Assembly: GCA_024509875.1 (NCBI GenBank)
Contig: JAMPIV010012160.1
Location: 62,001-126,000 of the forward strand
DNA from: Oreohelix idahoensis
Taxonomy: Eukaryota > Mollusca > Gastropoda > Stylommatophora > Oreohelicidae
Direction of reading: 5' to 3'
DNA length: 64,000 bases
Shown here: positions 60,245 to 64,000 of the stretch, piece after piece
How the letters are laid out: each line of letters starts with the position of its first letter
How positions within the stretch are numbered: position 1 is the first letter of the stretch
Notes under the pieces: generated by a model
Databases searched by the model: none
What the model was told of the DNA's origin: nothing
Seen by the model: the letters and a program-made list of their open reading frames with translations, nothing else
Position numbers and translations under genes: made by a program

Positions 60245-61145
60245 CGCTACAGACTTATCGCACAGATGAATAAAAGAGACGAATCGTTCTCTTACAACAC
60301 GTGTCTGGGATTTCTTTTAATTTTAACATAGATTGCCCCTTCTGACTCTGTGTTTCTTCAATTTCCTAGTCATGGTTGTTCCTTTTTAAAATTTGAAAGA
60401 GATTTCCAGTGCTTTATAAGTCTTATCTGGTTCTCCAATAAAACGTCCAGATAACAATAAGAATTATGAATCTAGTTCTTCCTCTGGCGAAGGTCTGATG
60501 TCTTGGCGAGCGTGCAAATCACAGAGAAATAAAACTGTGATATTGTCAGCCTATATTCCCTCCAGTGATGTTATGAATCTAATCAGAAAGATCCAATCAT
60601 TTCAAATCATGCAGGATAGGCTGTGATATTTCAAAATAGTCCCACGTGAAATAAGGTGCGTGCCTGCAAAGGTCACGCATTACCATATATGGACATCTGA
60701 TGCCTTGTATACACTCTCACACACATTTGTTGACTCATATTGTCTAAAATGTAATAAATCCATGATTACTTTTTTTAAACAAGTGACCGGAAGCGATTAC
60801 ATCACATTTGTCTGCCCACATGTGACACACAGACAGTAATCTCGTTATCTGTCGTATGAGTGCGCAAACCCCGGGTCTTATCGGTGAATTAAGCCGATAG
60901 CGCAGACCGATGTAAGTTTTAGTCGGCCGCGCCTATAACCACAAATCTGGGTAGCACTCCTTGCAAATGTGATATTTATCACCTACAGGGTGATTTGATA
61001 AAATCAGATATCTGCTACTTAGCAGAAAAATAAAGAAAGAAAGAAAGAAAAGTGCGATAATTGACAGCACCTAATAGAAATCGGTACCACAAATGTACCA
61101 ATACTGCCGGAGAGAACCAAAGATCGATAGAGGTCACCCCGTTTC
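60245..61145. other. Intronic, no recognised feature
   Basis: No coding or repeat family recognised. Confidence 0.4.
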
Positions 61146-61149
61146 GTCA

Positions 61150-62560
61150 CAATATCACCAGTTCATTATACAGTCTTACTTCCCTAATGTCACTGACAGT
61201 GTTAGATGTCACCAGTTCATGTATACAGTCTTACTTCCCTAATGTCACTGACAGTGTTAGATATCACCAGTTCATGTATACAGTCTTATTTCCCTAATGT
61301 CACTGACAGTGTTAGATGTCACCAGTTCATGTATACAGTCTTACTTCCCTAATGCCACTGACAGTGTTAGATATCACCAGTTCATGTATACAGTCTTACT
61401 TCCCTAATGTCACTGACAGTGTTAGATATCACCAGTTCATGTATACAGTCTTACTTCCCTAATGTCACTGACAGTGTTAGATATCACCAGTTCATGTAAA
61501 CAGTCTTACTTCCATAATGTCACTGACAGTGTTAGATGTCACCAGTTCATGTATACAGTCTTACTTCCATAATGTCACTGACAGTGTTAGATGTCACCAG
61601 TTCATGTATACAGTCTTACTTCCATAATGTCACGGACAGTGTTAGATGTCACCAGTTCATGTATACAGTCTTACTTCCATAATGTCACTGACAGTGTTAG
61701 ATGTCACCAGTTCATGTATACAGTCTTACTTCCATAATGTCACAAACAGTGTTAGATGTCACCAGTTCATGTATACAGTCTTACTTCCATAATGTCATGG
61801 ACAGTGTTAGATGTCACCAGTTCATGTATACAGTCTTACTTCCATAATGGGTGGGTTTGAAAAAAAATCGAAAAAAGGTGATTCGTCTTACGAGGACAAA
61901 AGACAAAGAAAATAGTCTACGTTACGGCCACAAGGCCTTCGTCAGGAAAGGAAAGAAAGTGTACCGCAGTTCCCCTCAACTTCCTCGATTACTTCCATAA
62001 TGTCACTGACAGTGTTAGATGTCACCAGTTCATGTATACAGTCTTACTTCCATAATGTCACTGACAGTGTTAGATGTCACCAGTTCATGTATACAGTCTT
62101 ACTTCCATAATGTCACTGACAGTGTTAGATGTCACCAGTTCATGTATACAGTCTTACTTCCATAATGTCACTGACAGTGTTAGATGTCACCAGTTCATGT
62201 ATACAGTCTTACTTCCATAATGTCACTGACAGTGTTAGATGTCACCAGTTCATGTATACAGTCTTACTTCCATAATGTCATGGACAGTGTTAGATGTCAC
62301 CAGTTCATGTATACAGTCTTACTTCCATAATGTCACTGACAGTGTTAGATGTCACCAGTTCATGTATACAGTCTTACTTCCCTAATGTCACAGACAGTGT
62401 TAGATGTCACCAGTTCATGTATACAGTCTTACTTCCCTAATGTCACTGACAGTGTTAGATGTCACCAGTTCATGTTAGATGTCACCAGTTCATGTATACA
62501 GTCTTACTTCCCTAATGTCACTGACAGTGTTAGATGTCACCAGTTCATGTATACAGCCGT
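61150..62560 (+). repeat. 55-bp satellite, about 23 copies, interrupted once
   Basis: The unit is GTCACCAGTTCATGTATACA plus GTCTTACTTCC(A/C)TAATGTCA plus CTGACAGTGTTAGAT. Copies before about 61490 mostly have CCCTAATG and later ones CCATAATG. A 139-bp insertion splits the array. Confidence 0.95.
61850..61988 (-). mobile_element. Short Penelope-type insertion with 14-bp target duplication
   Basis: It carries the inverted form of the 13230-13330 segment (GGTGATTCGTCTTACGAGGA, GGCCACAAGGCCTTCGTCAG). TTACTTCCATAATG is repeated at 61836-61849 and 61989-62002. Confidence 0.8.
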
Positions 62561-63051
62561 ATTGATTTAACACAAAGTAGTCAATACGGTTATAGTGCCA
62601 CAACCTTGTAGCCCCTTGTCTTAATACGATGAGTGTGTACATGGGTTTGTATGGGTCATATATGTAGCATTTATGGTCATAAAATCTGTGTCCATTCGTT
62701 TTGTTCATAAGGAAGTATAAGCCCAACACTGCAGCTTTCATCAGAGCAGTGATGGTTGCTGTTGTAGTTTGTTTTACACGATGAGATGGTTATATTCATG
62801 AACACACTGGGTCAGCTTATGTCCTTTTATGTTTATTCTGGATAACATCAGATAGAATAAACATAACAGATAAACTAAATAGAGCAAGATAGACTAAATA
62901 GACCAAGATAGACTAAATAGACCAAGATAGACTATTCCATCGTAAAATATTTGTGATTGTTAAAGCTGTCTGTTTCAACATTAATGAAAGATATTGTGTT
63001 GTATGTTTTGTGTTTGTTCATGAGTTGTATCAACTTGTACATCTGTTTCAG

Positions 63052-63127
63052 TTCAGGAAGTAACACCCCGATGATACCCCTTGGAATGAAGGAGACAATC
63101 ACACTGGACATCTCACGAGCTTTAAAA
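63052..63127 (+). CDS. RHPN: Rhophilin exon at the HR1-BRO1 junction
   Basis: The first base completes an asparagine codon (AA+T) left by the exon ending at 49261. The exon then reads SGSNTPMIPLGMKETITLD and ISRALK, 25 codons, and closes in phase 0. In known rhophilins the same place reads IPLIPLGLKET followed by LKDF at the start of the BRO1 domain. The distance from VYQ to the IP of IPLG is 12 residues both here and in the vertebrate protein as I recall it, so no exon appears to be missing. The acceptor is ATCTGTTTCAG and the donor is AAA/GTGAGC. The BRO1 domain itself would continue beyond this exon; no further exon is recognisable before 64000. Confidence 0.88.
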
Positions 63128-64000
63128 GTGAGCTGTTCTTGTATGTTTATGTTCTGGGTGAAATAAATTAGCATGTTAGACTAAAGTGAGAAATATTTGT
63201 GTGAGAACAACACAATTAAACCAAAGTGTAATTTGTATCTGGCATGTTAGGGGAGTTTCCTCTACCAGTGAAAATTTGAATGAATAAAGGATAATAAAAA
63301 TGTGCACATTTAAAATGGTTGAAATTATTAAGTGATCAGCCCTGCCTAGTTTTTTTCTTTTGGGGTGGGGGGAGAGAGAATATGCGGAGACAAAGAAAGA
63401 ATAAGACTACTGTACCTTTAGTTAAGGCATGTCATATAAGACTTGAACCTCATACCTCATCATGTACAACAAGTTGTTGTTGAAGCCACCGTTACAAGCA
63501 AGAAGCCGGTGGCTCCAGGCTCCATATAGAGCAAAATATGACACGAATGAATTAATAGATCTTTGACAACCTGCAACTGAAACTTGTCAAATAACAACAC
63601 TAACTTGAAGCTGAATTGTGGGAGGCTCTTTCACTCACTTAAAACCAGTGTGATGTCTTGTAGACAGATTAACATGCATTTGAAAAATATTAATAATATT
63701 TTAAGTGGGATCACAGCTGAATGTCATGGGAACAATTTTTCTTGGGGGGGCGTAGATCCTAAAGTTTTTAGTACATTGTGAACCATTTTAAGGTATGAGC
63801 TTTAAAAGTAGATATTGCCGCATTCACATCATGTGACTCACATCATATACATGCACACACACACACATACAGATAATAATTCATCTTTCCTCTGTATGCA
63901 TTTACATTATAATATATTTTATTTTGTTGCAAGGGTAAAAGAGTGAATAACTCGAACCCGTGGGGATCGGAACAAACAAACATTATAAATACTTAAGTGT
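63128..64000. other. Rhophilin intron continuing past the window
   Basis: It begins with the GTGAGC donor. No further exon is recognised. A CA-repeat lies near 63852-63866 and a weak tRNA-like segment near 63440-63520. Confidence 0.5.

Noticed and set aside
62556..62587. Small hairpin with CCGTATTGA and TCAATACGG
   Set aside because: Nine pairs at a satellite edge; no terminator or regulatory role can be argued in this setting.
63440..63520. tRNA-like segment with GAGGTTCAAGTC in complement
   Set aside because: No convincing A box or cloverleaf; at most a remnant of another SINE.

Overview
The window is animal genomic DNA: intron-split coding sequence, no bacterial operons, and a very dense load of eukaryotic transposable elements and satellites. 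The mix (DD34D mariners, a Tc1 element, a Kolobok-like TTAA element, a non-LTR retrotransposon with endonuclease, RT and RNase H, Penelope-like fragments, several tRNA-derived SINEs, a gag-bearing LTR element) fits a lophotrochozoan, most likely a mollusc. Species and class cannot be fixed from this sequence alone.

The only host gene I can support is rhophilin, a Rho-GTPase-binding scaffold, on the plus strand. Three exons join in phase (44457-44572, 49130-49261, 63052-63127). They encode 108 residues: the HR1/REM-1 region and the start of the BRO1 domain. The first exon(s) lie upstream of 44457 and were not found; the BRO1 and PDZ exons lie beyond 64000. The two introns (4.6 and 13.8 kb) are packed with repeats.

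Layout. 1-1840: no recognised gene. 1843-2945: inverted-repeat (foldback-like) block built partly of SINE copies. 3640-4105: tRNA-SINE. 5985-7300: 23-bp minisatellite split by a LINE insertion. 7440-11120: LINE fragments and SINEs, with a compact element carrying 92-bp terminal direct repeats (9757-10306). 12360-13420: Penelope-like fragment. 14844-16180: complete mariner with an intact transposase. 16529-17205: 61-bp tandem repeat and a LINE 3' end. 17697-21820: 104-bp satellite hosting a Kolobok-like element and a dead mariner. 23520-27720: nearly full EN-RT-RNaseH LINE. 28700-29190: Penelope-type fragment with a hammerhead-like core. 31131-31540 and 34870-35690: minisatellites. 36330-37290: 5'-truncated LINE. 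39330-43659: young LTR element coding only gag and protease. 44457 onward: the rhophilin locus, whose introns hold a MITE, a 2.3-kb satellite grown inside a SINE tail, a 33-bp repeat, a Tc1 element with one stop codon, AT-dinucleotide arrays, and a 55-bp satellite with a Penelope-type insertion.

I found no credible new multi-gene system. The points most worth following are the SINE-tail-derived satellite, the gag/protease-only LTR element with near-identical LTRs, the mariner with an open transposase frame, and the compact element with direct terminal repeats.
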